Below are positions 1-12,935 of a DNA stretch of 64,000 nt, in pieces. The notes beneath the pieces were generated by a model. It was given only the letters and a program-made list of their open reading frames with translations. It did not search any database and had not been told where the DNA came from. A program made the position numbers and the translations under genes. Source of the stretch: Vicia villosa (Eukaryota > Streptophyta > Magnoliopsida > Fabales > Fabaceae); assembly GCF_029867415.1 (NCBI RefSeq), contig NW_026705482.1:186001-250000 (forward strand). Reading direction: 5' to 3'. Position 1 is the stretch's first letter. Every line of letters starts with the position of its first letter.

Positions 1-550
1 GGCAAAGGCAGAAGAAGGAGTGAGTGTATGCACAGTTCAAAAAGTATAAAAGGGTAAACCCTAAAATCAAAAGGAAACAAAATAGACTTTGAAATTTAAA
101 TGAATACTTAGCTTCGGATTCTGAAGGCGCGTAGTCGGAAAGCATCTGAAAAGTCAACCCTGAAAAGGCAAGGCACGGAAAAAGAAATATTCAGTGTAGG
201 GTTGACTCTCGCAAACCCTAATTAGGATCCAAACTGAGTATAATGGTAAGTTGATTTAATTAATTATTGGTCTTGCGACCTAATTAATTAAATCGGGATA
301 AGAAAATTAAATCGTGTAAAAATAATTTTTACGAATTTTTTGGAATTAAAATAAAATAAATGCGAATTTTTAAAGATTTTTAATAACTAAATTAATTTAA
401 ATAACTACTTTATTTATTTTAAGGAAAATACCATAAACAACACATATAGTAAATATTATATAAAAAAAATAAAAATAAATATTAATATGTTTATATATAA
501 AAATTTTTATATAGTTTATATGTAAAAACAATTTTATTTGAGAAAAAACA

Positions 551-700
<150 letters not shown>

Positions 701-1540
701 AAACAAAATAAAAGAGGCTATATAATTAAAAATAGAAAAAATTCTGAAAATCTTAACTTTTGATCCAGTGTAGCACGCGCCTGCAAACTATGGTGGACCT
801 GCGTTCTCGTATGCGTTGGATCTGCAGATCAATGAAATCGGATGGCCAGGATGCGAAGGTCCACGATAGCAGCGTGTTTCTTAACGCAAGTGATCCCTTA
901 GGAGTTCCAAACCCTTGCGCGCGCTTTTGGATTTGAACGGGCCAATGGCAGCGCGACACGTCTCTTCTTCTTCAACGTGAAAACCTGCAAAAATTAGCTA
1001 GGGATTTGCTACGATTCCTTTCGTAGCTACCCCCTGCAAATAACGAAATCGCGTACAAGCTAAAGAAATTTTTCGCGACCCTCTCATCGTGATCGTTTAG
1101 TATTCCTGAACACGATGATGGTCATGATTTCGCCTAATTTTGCCTATAAACAAAACCCCTAAATTAAGGTTCAAAAACCCTAACTATGGCGAATCTTTGT
1201 ACCTGTGCTTAAAACCAAATTAAATCGTCCAGAAAGTTTGCAAACATCATTATGAACATAAATATGCAATCGAAACATAAGTATGATGCATGAATTATAG
1301 TATTCGAATTCTAACAAAATTGGTAATTTATGAACCTGTAACTCGTGCTTCAGAGGGTTACAACCGATGATAGAGATTGACACACGTTCAGAGAAGACCA
1401 AGGAATTGATTAGAGCCTTCGAAACACCTTGAATCCTTGCAAATCCCCAAAACCGAATTGGTTTTTTTCTTGATTTATGGCACTCGAATTAGGTCTTCAC
1501 ACTGCAGAATCTTGTAACCCTAGGGGTCTGGGATGATCAT

Positions 1541-1550
1541 GTATATATAG
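1541..1550 (-). promoter_or_regulatory. TATA box of the minus-strand LTR
   Basis: CTATATATAC on the minus strand, followed about 30 bases on by GC-richer sequence, is the usual arrangement at the U3/R junction of a plant LTR. Start-site use is inferred. Confidence 0.45.
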
Positions 1551-2713
1551 GTGAATGCTTTAGGTCTACTTTTATGGAGAAAATCTTGCTAAATCAATCT
1601 TTGCAAGTTGTGAAAATTTGATTTTCAATATGTTATGAAATCCTTCTATATTTGGCCAAAAGTAATCCAATCTTTTTTCCTTTTATTTTTCACGAAAGTT
1701 ATATAAATAATAAGGTATAAATGTGATTGGATTTGATTCAAAACCAATTTCCTTGCAAATCTTTTAATTTTCTTTAATTTTATTGAATTTTAAATGAATA
1801 AAAATTCTTATAAAATTAATTAAAATCAAATAAATTCGTGGAAAATGGTTTATGGGCTCTCAGTGTCACACGAGTCAAGTTTGGGTCTTAAAAATATAGG
1901 CCCATTAGCAAGAAAATTCAAACTCCTTCGCATTTTTCCCTCCAAAATAGTCCAACTTTGACAAGGCCTATTTCTCTCAATTTTGGAGGTATGGAAGTGT
2001 TCTAGGATTTTTTAGAAACCTTAGAGAGTCCTCTAACCAGTGTCTTTGGTCTCATGTCAAAATTATTTTCCATGCTCCTTGTGTGTCCTTTTGAAAAAAG
2101 TGACTTTTTGTTGACTTTTGGAAAGGACCTATAATGTTTTGGTCCATATCTCTCAAATGAAGCATTTCTAGACTTGGCATGTGAGAGAGAAATTTGTAGA
2201 GAATAAAATTTCCTTCAGAATGAGCTTTGGATGAAAAATTTATGATGTCCCATGCATGAGTTATGGCTGGTCAAAGTTCAGTTGACTTTCTCCTATACAA
2301 ATCCTAATTTAGAAACTTTTTGATTTGTTGATTTTTGATCTTTCCTTGATGAACCATGATCAATTCTTGATCAAATGGTGAATGATACTTCAATATGAGG
2401 ATTTTGACAAAAAATCAGGAGTTTTGACTTTACTTTGACCACAGTTGACTTTTAGGTTAACTTAGTCGACTGTTGACTTTCTGAACAATTGAGTGACGAA
2501 TCCTTTGAATTGAGACTTGATACTTGTTATAGAGGTAATGTGAAATATTTTGAGCCATATGGGATGCCTTGGAGACATTGATTCATTGATTTTCCCTTGA
2601 ACAAACCAAACCCTAGTTCCTGAGCCTTGTATAGGAGAACGTGTCTTGGAGCTTTATATATTGATTTGAATTTGTATAAGAGAAATAGTATGGGCAAATT
2701 TTGGGGTATGACA

Positions 2714-5576
2714 GTGACCCTTCGAGCTCTAGGGTGGGGGCTGTCAGGCCTCTTCGATGAGGTCCGGTTTTCGAACACATACATGTTGGGACGGAGTCCC
2801 TGAGTGTCTCGACCCATGTAGAAATATACTCTTTCGAATGATCGCGCTAGTAGTTCGTCATAGACTGCTCCACATCTGGGACACAATACAACCTCAGTGT
2901 TTTCTTTATGACATCTGACCAAGAAACCTACTAAGCTTTCTTCAGTCCTTGGGTATACCTTCAGTAATAGGTTTCCTCCTCTCCATGGTTGTTCCATTAT
3001 TTCTCATAGGGCCCTCTCAAAGTTAGCTTGAACCCTTCGATTCAGCATAATCGAACATCTTGGGCACATTAGCATTTTTCCACCATTTTTCTCATGACAA
3101 TTCCAGAGATAATCTTTCAAACTTCCCCTCTCGGTGGGATTTCCATGTTTCCTTTCTCCCTTATCAGCCACTTTTCTAGTTCTTCTATTTCAGATAAAGG
3201 CCGCCTAACATTGACCATGTTAACAAGTGCCGGAGGGGCTTCAGAGATCTGTATCTGCTGAAGTTTTGCTCTGAGGTCTTCAGTGGCCTCGCTAGTTTTC
3301 CCTTTCAGATCTTCAGTTATCTCTGCATCAAAGGATTCTTCAATATCAGCATTGAAGACTGTATTGTCATTTAGGCTTTCAGTAGCCTGCTTTCCAGTTG
3401 AAATTATCTCCGATTCAGCAACATCATTTTCAGACACTTCCACCATGTTGACGTCCAGTGGTTCACACAGGTTAGTGTCAGCAACATTCAAAGGGTCTGT
3501 GTCAACCTTCTAATGATTCTTTGTTTTATCAGCGAATTTCAGACGTCCATCCTAGATAGCATTCTGAATTAGATCCATGAAAAGAAAACATTGTGAGGTT
3601 TTATGGCCTAAAAAACCATGATATTTACAAAAGCCTCGCTTCTTCCGTTGTTCTAATGGAGGAACTTTGGAATTAGGAGGCACTATCATCTGGCCATCTT
3701 TTACTAACAAATCGAATATTTCGTCACATTTAGTGACGTCAAATGTATAAGTTTTCTTAGGAAATCTATCGCTTTTATCATTCTCAACTGGATTTTTTCC
3801 ATTAGAAGGGGTAAGCAACTTGCAAGAATAAGGTGGTGCTTCTTTTAATTCAGCTAGATCTATTTCGACCTCTTCCATGCTGTATGAATCTTCGAAAGAT
3901 TCACCGTCAACGTCTTCAGCTTCAATGTATGCTACCCTCTCCTTCTTGTAACTTTTATTTGCTATGGCCTTTTCAGCTTTTAGTCGTTCGACTTGTCGAA
4001 CCCTGTCTGCCAATTGGGCCATATCCCTTAGGTATTGGGTATCTAGTTTCTTTCTGATTGAATAGTCTAGGCCACCCGCAGCCATTTCGACTAATTCATG
4101 TTCTGGGACAACCGTGAAGCATCTTGACTTCAAAAAACAGAACATGTTCAAGTAATCACCTATAGGCTCCGTGAACTTCCTCTTGATGCTAGCCAATTCT
4201 TTCAGACTTATCTTGGTTTGATCCATGTAGAATTGTTCATGGAACAACCTCTCCAGGTGTGCCCATGCGTCTATGGAATTTGGGGGTAAGGTGGTGAACC
4301 AAACAAAAGCATTTTTTGTTAGCGAACTAGGGAAATATTTAATTCTCAAATCCTCGTTCCCTGCTAGATCCCCTGCTTCCGTCAAATATCTGGCTATGTG
4401 TTCCACCGTTGATTCACTAGTGTCCCCTGAAAATTTCGTGAATTTGGGTACCTTGGTACCTCTTGGCAATTCTGTTTGCATAATATATTCGGGTATGGGG
4501 GATGTGTAGTTTGGACGTCGAATTTGGGTATTAAGGCCATTATTAGCCATTGTTCTCTCTATCATGGCAGTGAGATTATTTTCTGTTGTCAAATTGTCTC
4601 TCCTAACCCTATGTACAACTTCGTCAGGATGTCCGTCTCTTCCCACTACAACTACTCTAGGCTGTTGTTGGGGAACTGCTTGTTGAGCAACGTTAGTCAT
4701 TTGATTTTGAGTTTCTAAATCTACCACTTGATTTCGTTCGACTGGCGTCGGCCTAGGTGGCGGAACTACATTTCGAATTTGTTCTAGAACTGGGTCCCCT
4801 TCTTGATAGGTTGATTGGTTGTTTCTTCGCCTATTTTGCGGGACTCCTAAGAAATCCGCCATTCGTCCTATTTGCGAAGATATTTTTTGATATGTTTCTA
4901 CATTCTCCTGGTTAGTCCTTGCAATGTTTGTCGCTAATGGATTAAAGATCGACCCCAATTCTCTAGCAAGGACACCTAACATATCATGGTTACTTGCATC
5001 CATTTCCTGTCGAAATGCCGCTTGACTACTGGTAGTTAAGGGAGGTATTTGGGCAAAGAAGCCTGTGTTTTGTGCGCTTCGACCCATCGAACCGACATTA
5101 GGCAAAAACGTCGTTGGGTTAGGTGCAGTGTATGTGGGCCCTGCCCCTCTTAATCCTACCATGTATGAATATGGCATTCCATATGGGTTGTTGGGTCTCC
5201 AACTTTCTAAAGCAGATGAGGATGGTCCTGGGGTAAATAATTGACTTGCAGCGTTTGTCGAGAAAGGTGGTATCTCGCTTGCACCTGTGAGTGGAGGCAC
5301 GGTAGTCGAACTCGAGACTGGAACAGTCCCTATTGTCCCTGATGTATTTTCGGGCATAGCCTGGGAATTACCTATGGGTGCAGATCCTGTCGAACCTGGT
5401 ATATCCTGCGCTCCTTGAGTAGAAGTCAAAACATGCGTAGAATTTGCCGCTACTGTTCCTGACCCCTGTGGGGGATCTTGATCCCCCCCACTGGCCATAT
5501 TGACCATTTTCTTGTTGTACCTTCGTTTAGGAATCGGCTGTGCACTGTTGTTTAATTTACCGTTCCTAAGGTTCAT
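2714..5576 (-). pseudogene. Ty3/gypsy gag (start of gag-pol), broken and truncated
   Basis: The gag polyprotein would form the retrotransposon's cytoplasmic particle. The frame opens with a true ATG at 5576-5574 and runs 674 residues to a TAG at 3552. The N-terminal third is Ser/Thr/Pro/Gln-rich. The retrotransposon gag core lies in the second half (around PKFTKFSGDTSESTVEHIARY and the aromatic WAHLERLFHEQF stretch), followed by a Lys/Glu-rich segment and a C-H-H-C knuckle-like CKYHGFLGHKTSQC. The same frame continues past two nearby in-frame stops (3552 and about 3502) to 3117. It then shifts frame and continues with CPRCGAVYDE-type sequence to 2714, where the LTR of another element interrupts it. 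Protease, RT and integrase are absent. The PBS and LTR immediately upstream (5640-6758) confirm orientation. Ty3/gypsy is solid; Tat/Ogre lineage is likely but unproven. Confidence 0.82.
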
Positions 5577-5639
5577 ACAAGGTCTTGATATTTTCTAGAC
5601 AAAACAAAACAATCAATTAATAACAATCTGTTTGACACT

Positions 5640-5657
5640 GTCCCACTGGGCGTGCCA
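5640..5657 (-). other. Primer-binding site of the Ty3/gypsy element
   Basis: Minus strand TGGCACGCCCAGTGGGAC, three bases after the LTR terminus ...ACCGTAAACA and about 65 bases before the gag ATG. The position and TGG start are as expected for a tRNA 3'-end complement. I could not assign the tRNA with confidence. Confidence 0.7.
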
Positions 5658-5660
5658 ATT

Positions 5661-6758
5661 TGTTTACGGTGATTTCTAGTAAACAACCGCTAGTCCTCCA
5701 AACTATAAAATATACTTTGGTTACTCGCAGGATCGACTAGATTGATCCTAGGATATAGTCAAACAATTGTCTTTTGATATGATTTGGTCCATATTTGTTT
5801 GTTCTTGCTTCGAAAACTCGTTTGTGATATGATCATATGACTACTCATGTGAAACAACACTTGTTATACATGTTAATATAACTTCGACAAAAAAAACATA
5901 AAAAGCGTGTAAATTGCAGAAATATAAAGTGCAAGAATATAACGCGCAAGAATGTTAAATGCAGAAACGTAAAATACTTCAAAATGAAAGTTAAACGAGA
6001 AAATAAAGGAATTGAAAAGATACTTGAATAAAGAAAGATACAAATGTATTTAAAATAGTGTTGGTGTCATACGTACATTTCTCAGCGAACTCATTCTCTT
6101 AACACTTGATACTTGAGTAATTTGTGAGTGATTTGTACAAAATGAACACCCGGAATCCTAACATTAAGACCCTTATTTATACTAATTTCGACCCTAACGG
6201 TCCTACACTAATCTGATGCCACGTTGCTCACAAGAATCCCTGGGATGCCATCTGTCCTTGTTCGGTTACACAGAATACTTCGAAATTCAAATCCTCCCGC
6301 CTAAATCCTCTTTCGATACGTGGCAACGTGATCAGAACCGAGAATGTCACGAAAATACTTCAAGCTTCAGTACCCTTCGTATTCCGCAAAACGTTTAAGT
6401 CTTAAAGATAATTCACTTCGAATTAGCTCCGATTCTAACCATCTTTACTTCAACTTAAACAACATCCTCGAAACATGGCCATCAGTAGTCATATTCAATC
6501 TCAGAAATGGTCATCAGTAACCATCTTTCTTCGAATTCTAACTCTTCAAAGAATATTTTCTCTAAACGAAATCTACAGCCAACAATTACTATAACCCTAA
6601 TTTTATCACATAAATAAAATATAAATATTATTACATTTAGCCGTAGAGGTAGGCACCGATGACCGAAATGCGTTAACAAATATCAGTCATATTTATTATC
6701 TTTTACTTTTGTTTCTTTAATCTTCTATACAACGTTGTTGTAAAATTATGTCACAACA
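5661..6758 (-). mobile_element. 5' LTR of the Ty3/gypsy element
   Basis: The internal end is clear: the minus strand ends ...CACCGTAAACA next to the PBS. A TATA box lies at 6173-6181. The outer end is set at TGTTGTGACA (minus, 6758) because it begins TGTT, complementary to the AACA at the other end. No target duplication could be verified because the 3' side of the element is lost, so the outer limit is tentative. The length of about 1.1 kb is ordinary. Confidence 0.6.
6173..6181 (-). promoter_or_regulatory. TATA box in the gypsy 5' LTR
   Basis: Minus strand TATAAATAA, preceded by AT-rich U3 and followed by a G/C-containing leader running to the PBS. This is the probable LTR promoter. Confidence 0.45.
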
Positions 6759-6759
6759 A

Positions 6760-8912
6760 TTTTTCACTCTTTTTCAAGAGTTCTTCTAGCTATATGTACT
6801 TTTCCAAATTGAATATTATTATTGTTATAAATATCATTCTATATTGATTTTCCTCTATGGCTACATGTAGAGGACATACTAGTAGTAGGATGTAAATTTA
6901 AAGGAGTGAAAGGTGCCTGATAAATAGAACTTGGCAGAATTGAAAAAGGTCCTATTGTTGCAAAAACGATTGACTGTAGATTACAATGCCTTTCAGACCT
7001 CGGTTCCCTTTGGATTTCTTGAACGGTGAAAGAACCAAATTTGTCACAATAATAAGCTCTCTTAGCCTCATACTATTTGACTTGTTGGACCTTATAATCA
7101 ACCATGGCTTTAACAATGTTAACAAATTATTGAGAGACCTGTTACATGACATCATGTATCCCATCTCAATTTGTTGTCTCATAAAGAAAATAGTCATAAA
7201 CATGGAAGGTTCAAATAGATATATTGAAGCATTTATAGAATCATTAGGAAGGGCCTCCAATTTTGTCATTCTTAGAGTTTGTGGAGGGCCATTTATTCTT
7301 TTAAGACATTTCCTCTTTGATAATGATGAAGTTAATGGTTAACTCTGAGTTTGTTAAGGAGAATTTGGCTATTACAATGTTCAGTCGATTGTCGATTTTA
7401 CTAACAACATGTTTATTTTTATGTGAAAACACAATCAATAAAAAAAATTAAATATTGTAAATAATTAATATGATAATTTTTATATTTAGTACACCCCTGC
7501 CTAAATACATCTTTTTAAAGAAATAACAACCTAAATGTCAAAATTATTATATAAAAAAAGAAGACCAATGAATTGATACTGAATCAATTCAAATACTTGA
7601 GGATCATCCTAAATGATAATGTCTTGAGGATCACAATCTTGATCAAAATATTTCTTGAATCGATTCAAAGAAATATTTAACTTGGATCACTAAAACATTT
7701 GAATAGATTCCCATAAATAGAGTCAAAACACGATGAATAGACACATCTCTTAATTCAAACAAGTGCATGAATCGATTTCCACAAACAGAATAGAAAATAT
7801 GAATTTGAAAAATCTCATTGAATCGATTTACAACCTAATTTGAATCGATTCAAGCAAACTTGACATTTTGAATCGATTTATAAATCACTTTAATTCAAAT
7901 TATTTAGACTGAGTTAAGTCAAACCTTCATTTTATACATAAAAAATCATTTTTACTTTGTTTGTGAGGGGATTAATGAGAAAACTCAAAATACAATAAAT
8001 GATTAAATGATTAAAAAGAAGTATCAAAACACGAAATAAATTAATAATGCACACGAGCAATTTCACGACTAATATTTGATTGATTCTTTTCATGATATAT
8101 GTAAATCTTAGTGGACTTGAGAAAGACCTATTTGCCTCATATTCATCTATTTTTATTCAACTAACTCTGATTTTTCTAAGAGAAATTTGGCTATTGCAAA
8201 GTTCATCGCCTTTTCAGTTTCACTAACAACTTAATTATTGTAAGTGTAAATATAATCAATAAAACTAAAATATTATAACTAGTTAATATAACTTAAATTT
8301 ATATCTAGTACACCACCCAAAGAACAAAGTACATTTTTGTAAGAAATAACAAAATAAAGCTAATTGATCTTTATAAGAAATTATATTAAAAAAGACCAAT
8401 GAGTTGGATATGAGATCAGTTTCCAATTAATATTATAAAGATTCCTATAGAAAAGAAAAGGCATACCAAATTCATAACATTTAGATGCGTTCTAAAAAGG
8501 ATCCGGACCCATGGCCAAAACTTTTAATTGATGGAAAAGGGAGCAACAAATCCATTGAAACCTGGAAAGTTGGCTTTTGTGCGAAAAGTAATACCAAATG
8601 CTTTTAGCAGCATGCAACTTTAGGAATCATATATCCACTCAAATTTGCATGAGATGCTTACTTAATCTTGATTTGGGACAATTTGCTTTATCAAAAGCCG
8701 CAAAAAAGTCATGCCTAGATCATACATTCACTTATTTGGATGTACCTCAATTCACTAGATAAGTGATGCACCGAATACCACTCTTTGATTGCAAAAAACC
8801 AAATCAGCTTAGCAAACATTCACACTTTATTACTTGTACTTGCCTAAAAGGGGCATGTATTTCCCCTTCAAGATGGACCAATTCCAAGATACTTTTCCTA
8901 GATAGGTGTCAC
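6760..8912. other. AT-rich intergenic stretch without a recognised gene
   Basis: A 118-codon plus-strand ORF (6986-7342) and an overlapping antisense ORF lie here. Neither resembles a family I know, and each is a likely chance frame. At 7570-7900 the element (G)AATCGATT(C), often within TGAATCGATTCA-like context, recurs about eight times. The rest shows no structure that I can see. Confidence 0.5.
7570..7900. repeat. Cluster of AATCGATT palindromic motifs
   Basis: The 8-bp palindrome AATCGATT or one-base variants recurs with irregular spacing, including around 7655, 7790, 7835, 7855 and 7875. It is a dispersed degenerate motif rather than a clean tandem repeat. Confidence 0.5.
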
Positions 8913-9371
8913 TAGGACTGACAATGAACCGAATCAATTCAAAAATAGTTTAGAATTAGGTTCGACAATTAAATTGTTGAACTATGTTCATGAGCCAAAT
9001 GAGTCGAATATGAGCGAAAATCTAAAGTCGTTAACTAAATGAGTTGAATTTGAACTATACATAACTCCGATTGTTAGATTTATGAGTCAATTCAATTATA
9101 TATGAGATAGATTATATTATCTATAGGTTTGTCAATTTTTAGTAGCTTTTGGCGTACTATTTCATTAACTTTGTAAGGATCCTAAATATTTAGACGAGGT
9201 TGTTGATTTTTGAGATAAATTTTAATTTTAATTGAGTAGTTTTTTAATTAGACTTTCAAATATATTTCTTAAAAGTTGTGTAATTTTTGAATTAATAGTT
9301 TTATGAGATAAAGTTAAATTCTGATCTTATAATTTTTATTTTATTTCTATATTTTCTATTTTAAAAAATGT

Positions 9372-9459
<88 letters not shown>

Positions 9460-9669
9460 GACTTTTAAGTACGTGAAGCAAGCGAGATGAACCTAACGAG
9501 ATGAACTTAACGATTTAAACCAAGTAGCTCGTGAAATTATAACGAATAGAATTTGAGCTCAAAAAAGAGTTTGGGTCGAACTCAAATTGAAATTTAAACT
9601 GAACTAATTTTTAATGAGTCAAGCCGAGCTGAAGCAAATTCGACTCGACTCGACCCATTTCCAGTCCTA
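8913..9669. mobile_element. hAT-type non-autonomous DNA transposon (757 bp)
   Basis: The element is bounded by exact 8-bp direct copies of GGTGTCAC (8905-8912 and 9670-9677), the size made by hAT transposases. The ends are inverted and imperfect: left TAGGACTGACAATGAACCGA, right reverse complement TAGGACTGGAAATGGGTCGA. There is no transposase ORF. The interior contains an (AT)n tract and repeated GAGTCGA/GAACT motifs. The class call follows from TSD length and the TAGG-CTGG-AATGG type of terminus. Confidence 0.8.
9375..9453. repeat. (AT)n microsatellite inside the hAT element
   Basis: About 79 bp of uninterrupted AT dinucleotides. Confidence 0.97.
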
Positions 9670-9789
9670 GGTGTCACATTAGTTTACTAGCTATAATTGC
9701 AAAATTGATATATGATTTGATTAGTTTTTGTAAGTTTCAATAAAATAAATTTGGTCGAAATTTAAAATGTAACCTAACAATTTTCAACT

Positions 9790-10015
9790 TTTAGCATATT
9801 AATTAGACTTATTAATTCAGTTAACTAATATCTGACTTAAACAGTGTATAATGTCAAATTATTTTTCTAATTTTAAATAGCAACCGGACTTATTAATACA
9901 GTTAACTAGAGACCTGACTTAACAAGTGTATAATTCCAATAATTTTTAAAATTTTAAATTGTAATAAGATTTATTAAGTCGGTTAACATGAGACTAGACT
10001 TAAATAGTTAAAAGT
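9790..10015. repeat. Degenerate 81-bp tandem repeat, about three copies
   Basis: The segment GACTTATTAATNCAGTTAAC recurs at 9805, 9887 and 9968, each followed by a GACTTAA(A/C)...GTGTATAAT-like stretch. The spacing of 81-82 bp shows a tandem array with substantial divergence. Confidence 0.75.
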
Positions 10016-10034
10016 AATTGACTTAATAAATTAC

Positions 10035-10100
10035 TCGGCCAGTGAATGGACGAGCCTACACAAAAATAATTTCTTTCATTGGCTCGTCCAATGAATGACC
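10035..10100. other. Imperfect inverted repeat around GGACGAGCC
   Basis: GAATGGACGAGCC (about 10043-10055) faces GGCTCGTCCAATGAATG about 25 bases later and could fold into a hairpin. There is no clear gene or element border here. Confidence 0.4.
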
Positions 10101-10549
10101 TAGTTTGTTCTAAAAGTGTGACATTTTAGAATTTTTTGTCAAAGTGTGACATATTGGTATATTTTTTCAAAATACTGGCATTTGAGTAAAAAAAATCTAA
10201 ATTATTTACTTAGAAATATTTACTGCGGATACGTAGAGTGAAATGAGTTATATCTATAGCTCAAACTCAAATTATATTGATTTATATATTTTTTTAATTT
10301 ATTTCCGCTATAAAACTCTACTTAATACAATTGATAATTGGATGATAAAAGCTCATGGTATGTGAATGTTAAGAGGTTGGTGATATGTTTTTTAGGTAAA
10401 AAGTTTGTAGCATGAAGGGGAGTCATGAATAAGATATATTAAATTTTTCGAAAAAGGTGATTCACTATGAATATATTTAAAGTTTTTTAGAGAAGGTGAT
10501 TGACTATGAAGATTTTTTTCTGGTCATTAGACATACTTATATTATGGCG

Positions 10550-11190
10550 GTGTTAGTTTTGGTTATTAACTTAGATATGCATTTAAAGCAGAAGAATTTA
10601 AAGATGATACTTTTCACGGTAATTTAGATAAGTAGATTTACATGGAGAAGCTCAAGAGTTTCAGTGCTACTGAGCAAGGCGGGCTAGTTTATGAGTTGAA
10701 GACGTCTTTATATACTTTAAAGTAGTCTCTAAGGCAGTGGTGCAAGTGCTTTGATTCATACATGCTTCAAAATGGTTACAGTGGGTGTGGGTATAAGGGA
10801 TATGTTTATGTTCGAAACTTGATGATGTTTCTTTTATTTTCCAGTTATTGTATGTGATGACATGATGTAAATGAACTGGAAATCCTATTGAAAAATGAGT
10901 TTGACTTGGAAGATTTAGGCGTTGCTAATAAGATTCTTGGGATGAAAATTCACATGGATATGAGCGCTAGAAAGTTGTGGCTCTCTAAGAATGCTATGTT
11001 GTAAAGGTGTTAAAACTATTTGACATGATTCATACAAAGGTTGTGAGATCTCTATTGATGAATCACTTTAAGCTCTCACTAGATCAGTGTCCAAAGACAC
11101 ATGAAAAAGTTAAGTATATGTTAGAGGTTATGCTAGTTTTGTTTGTTGTTTAATGCATGTTAAAGTTTGCACTAGATCAGATTTGATATA
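10550..11190 (+). pseudogene. Decayed Ty1/copia reverse-transcriptase fragment
   Basis: Conceptual translation, crossing several stops and frameshifts, gives the RT_2 landmarks in order: an FLHG-like LFTVI-block, IYMEKL, LYTLK-SLRQW(C) in place of LYGLKQSPRQWY, a degraded metal-binding block, then EFDLEDLGVANKILGM and a KLWLSKNAML stretch. A more distant SLLMNHFKLSLDQCPKTHEK segment follows at 11050-11110. It is clearly derived from the RT/RNase H junction of a copia polyprotein and cannot encode an enzyme. No LTR could be tied to it. Confidence 0.78.
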
Positions 11191-11438
11191 CTTTGACCAA
11201 GTTCAAGCAACTTATACTTCGACCAAGCTAGGCACCAATGCCAAGTTCGAGCAATACTTTGAATTATTACATGTTTCTCATTGTTAAGAAGGTGTTGTAC
11301 ATCACAGTTGCCAAGATGTGGATATCATGAAGGAAATATTCATAGGAGTTTGACATTCGTCAAGGTTCAAATTGTTGAGTATGACTCGTATTCACATAAT
11401 AGAGAAATAGTTTTGATATTGTTAAATAAATTATAGCA
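11190..11438. other. Flank between the copia fragment and the 645-bp repeat
   Basis: Contains CAAGTTC(A/G)AGCAA short repeats (11200-11250) but no gene or boundary that I can identify. Confidence 0.4.
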
Positions 11439-12935
11439 TTTATGGTTCCACTATCCTAATATCCTCAAAATTAAACCCACATAGGTCGTTCCATGCTCGT
11501 CGTCATAACATCTTTTTAGAGATTTTTCGTTGGGTCAATGTCACCCTTGTCATTTAATATTGAAACTGGTGAGAAGTAATATCTTATTTTAGATGCCACT
11601 CATTCCATAAATAAAATTTCAAACATGTCTCCAAATGGTAGAAATTTCCACCTCATCAATTCAATCGTTTGAGAGTGAATAGTTACACTATGATTCATTC
11701 AAACATTTGATTCATAGTGAATAATTATCGATAATCTTGAAGTTGAACTTAATTCTATTAAAATATGCTAATGGATATTAAACATGATACTTCACCTAAT
11801 CGCACGAGATACCAACTAGTCGATTCAATACTTCTAATAAGAGTACTCAATTCAAGTATGATCCTTCTAAGTGTACCATAAGTAACATAGTATTCCGATG
11901 CACATTTTGATTTCTACACTTAATCCTAACTCTAACCATTCTTAAAGATCAAATTAAGTCTCGCTGACATAGATGCACATGAGTAGAACAAGTTTTGATT
12001 AAATGAGTGACTTTCGTTATGGTTCCGTAAAGCAAATCAATTGAGTATTTGGAGAATTACATAGACTATGAGACAAGAACCAATTTATGGTTCCAATATC
12101 CTATTATTCTCAAAATTGAACCCACATAAGTTGCTCCATGCTCTTCGTCATAACATCATTTATAAATTTTCTCTTGGATGGATTTCACTCTCATTATTTA
12201 ATAGGGAAAATGGTAATTAGTGATACCTTATCCTAGCTGCCTCTCATCCCATAAATGAAATTTCAACCTTTTTTTCAGGTGGTAGGAAGCTCCACTTTGT
12301 CAAGTCAATCATTTAAGAGTGATTAGTTACACTAAGACCCACTCAAACATTTGATTCTCAATAAATATTTCTCGATAATCATGAATTTGAACTTAATTCT
12401 TTTCAAATATGCTAATGGTTATTAAACATGATACTTCACCTATCTGCACGAGATTCCAAATAGCCAATTTAATACTTCTACTAAGAGTAATGAATCCAAG
12501 TATGAGCCTACTAAGTGAAGAGTAAGTAACTTAGTCTTCCGATGCACCTTCTGATTTATACACTTCATCCTTACTCTAAGCATCCTTAAAGATCTAATTG
12601 AGTTTCTTAACATATATGCACATGGGTAGAACAAGTTTTGATTCAATGAGTGATATTCACCACTATTTTGCAAAACAAATCAATTGAGTATTTGGAGAAT
12701 TACCTAGACTATGAGATATAAATCAATTTATGGTTCCAAATAGCCTTAAAATTAAACCAACATAAGTTGTTCTATGCTCGTCATCATAACATCCCTTACA
12801 AATTTTCTTTTGAATCAACGTCACTCTCGTTATTTAATAGGGAAAATGGTGAGAAATGATACCTTATCCCAACTGCCTCTCATCCCATTATTGAAATTTC
12901 AAACTTATCTTCAGGTGGTAGGAAGTTCCGCATAG
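11439..12935. repeat. 645-bp tandem repeat, two full copies and a partial third
   Basis: The same landmarks recur in order. TTTATGGTTCCA appears at 11439, 12084 and 12727 (spacings 645 and 643), followed each time by CTCAAAATT/CCTTAAAATT and CATGCTCGTCGTCATAACATC-like sequence, then CTCATTCCATAAAT- and GGTAGGAA-type blocks. Copies 1 and 2 run full length. Copy 3 stops matching near 12930 (GGTAGGAAGTTCCGC), about 40 bp before the copia insertion. No ORF is conserved across copies, which argues for a satellite-like or UTR-derived repeat. Confidence 0.85.

Noticed and set aside
6986..7342. 118-codon plus-strand frame and an overlapping minus-strand frame of 105 codons
   Set aside because: No recognisable domain, no promoter context, and two mutually antisense frames suggest chance.
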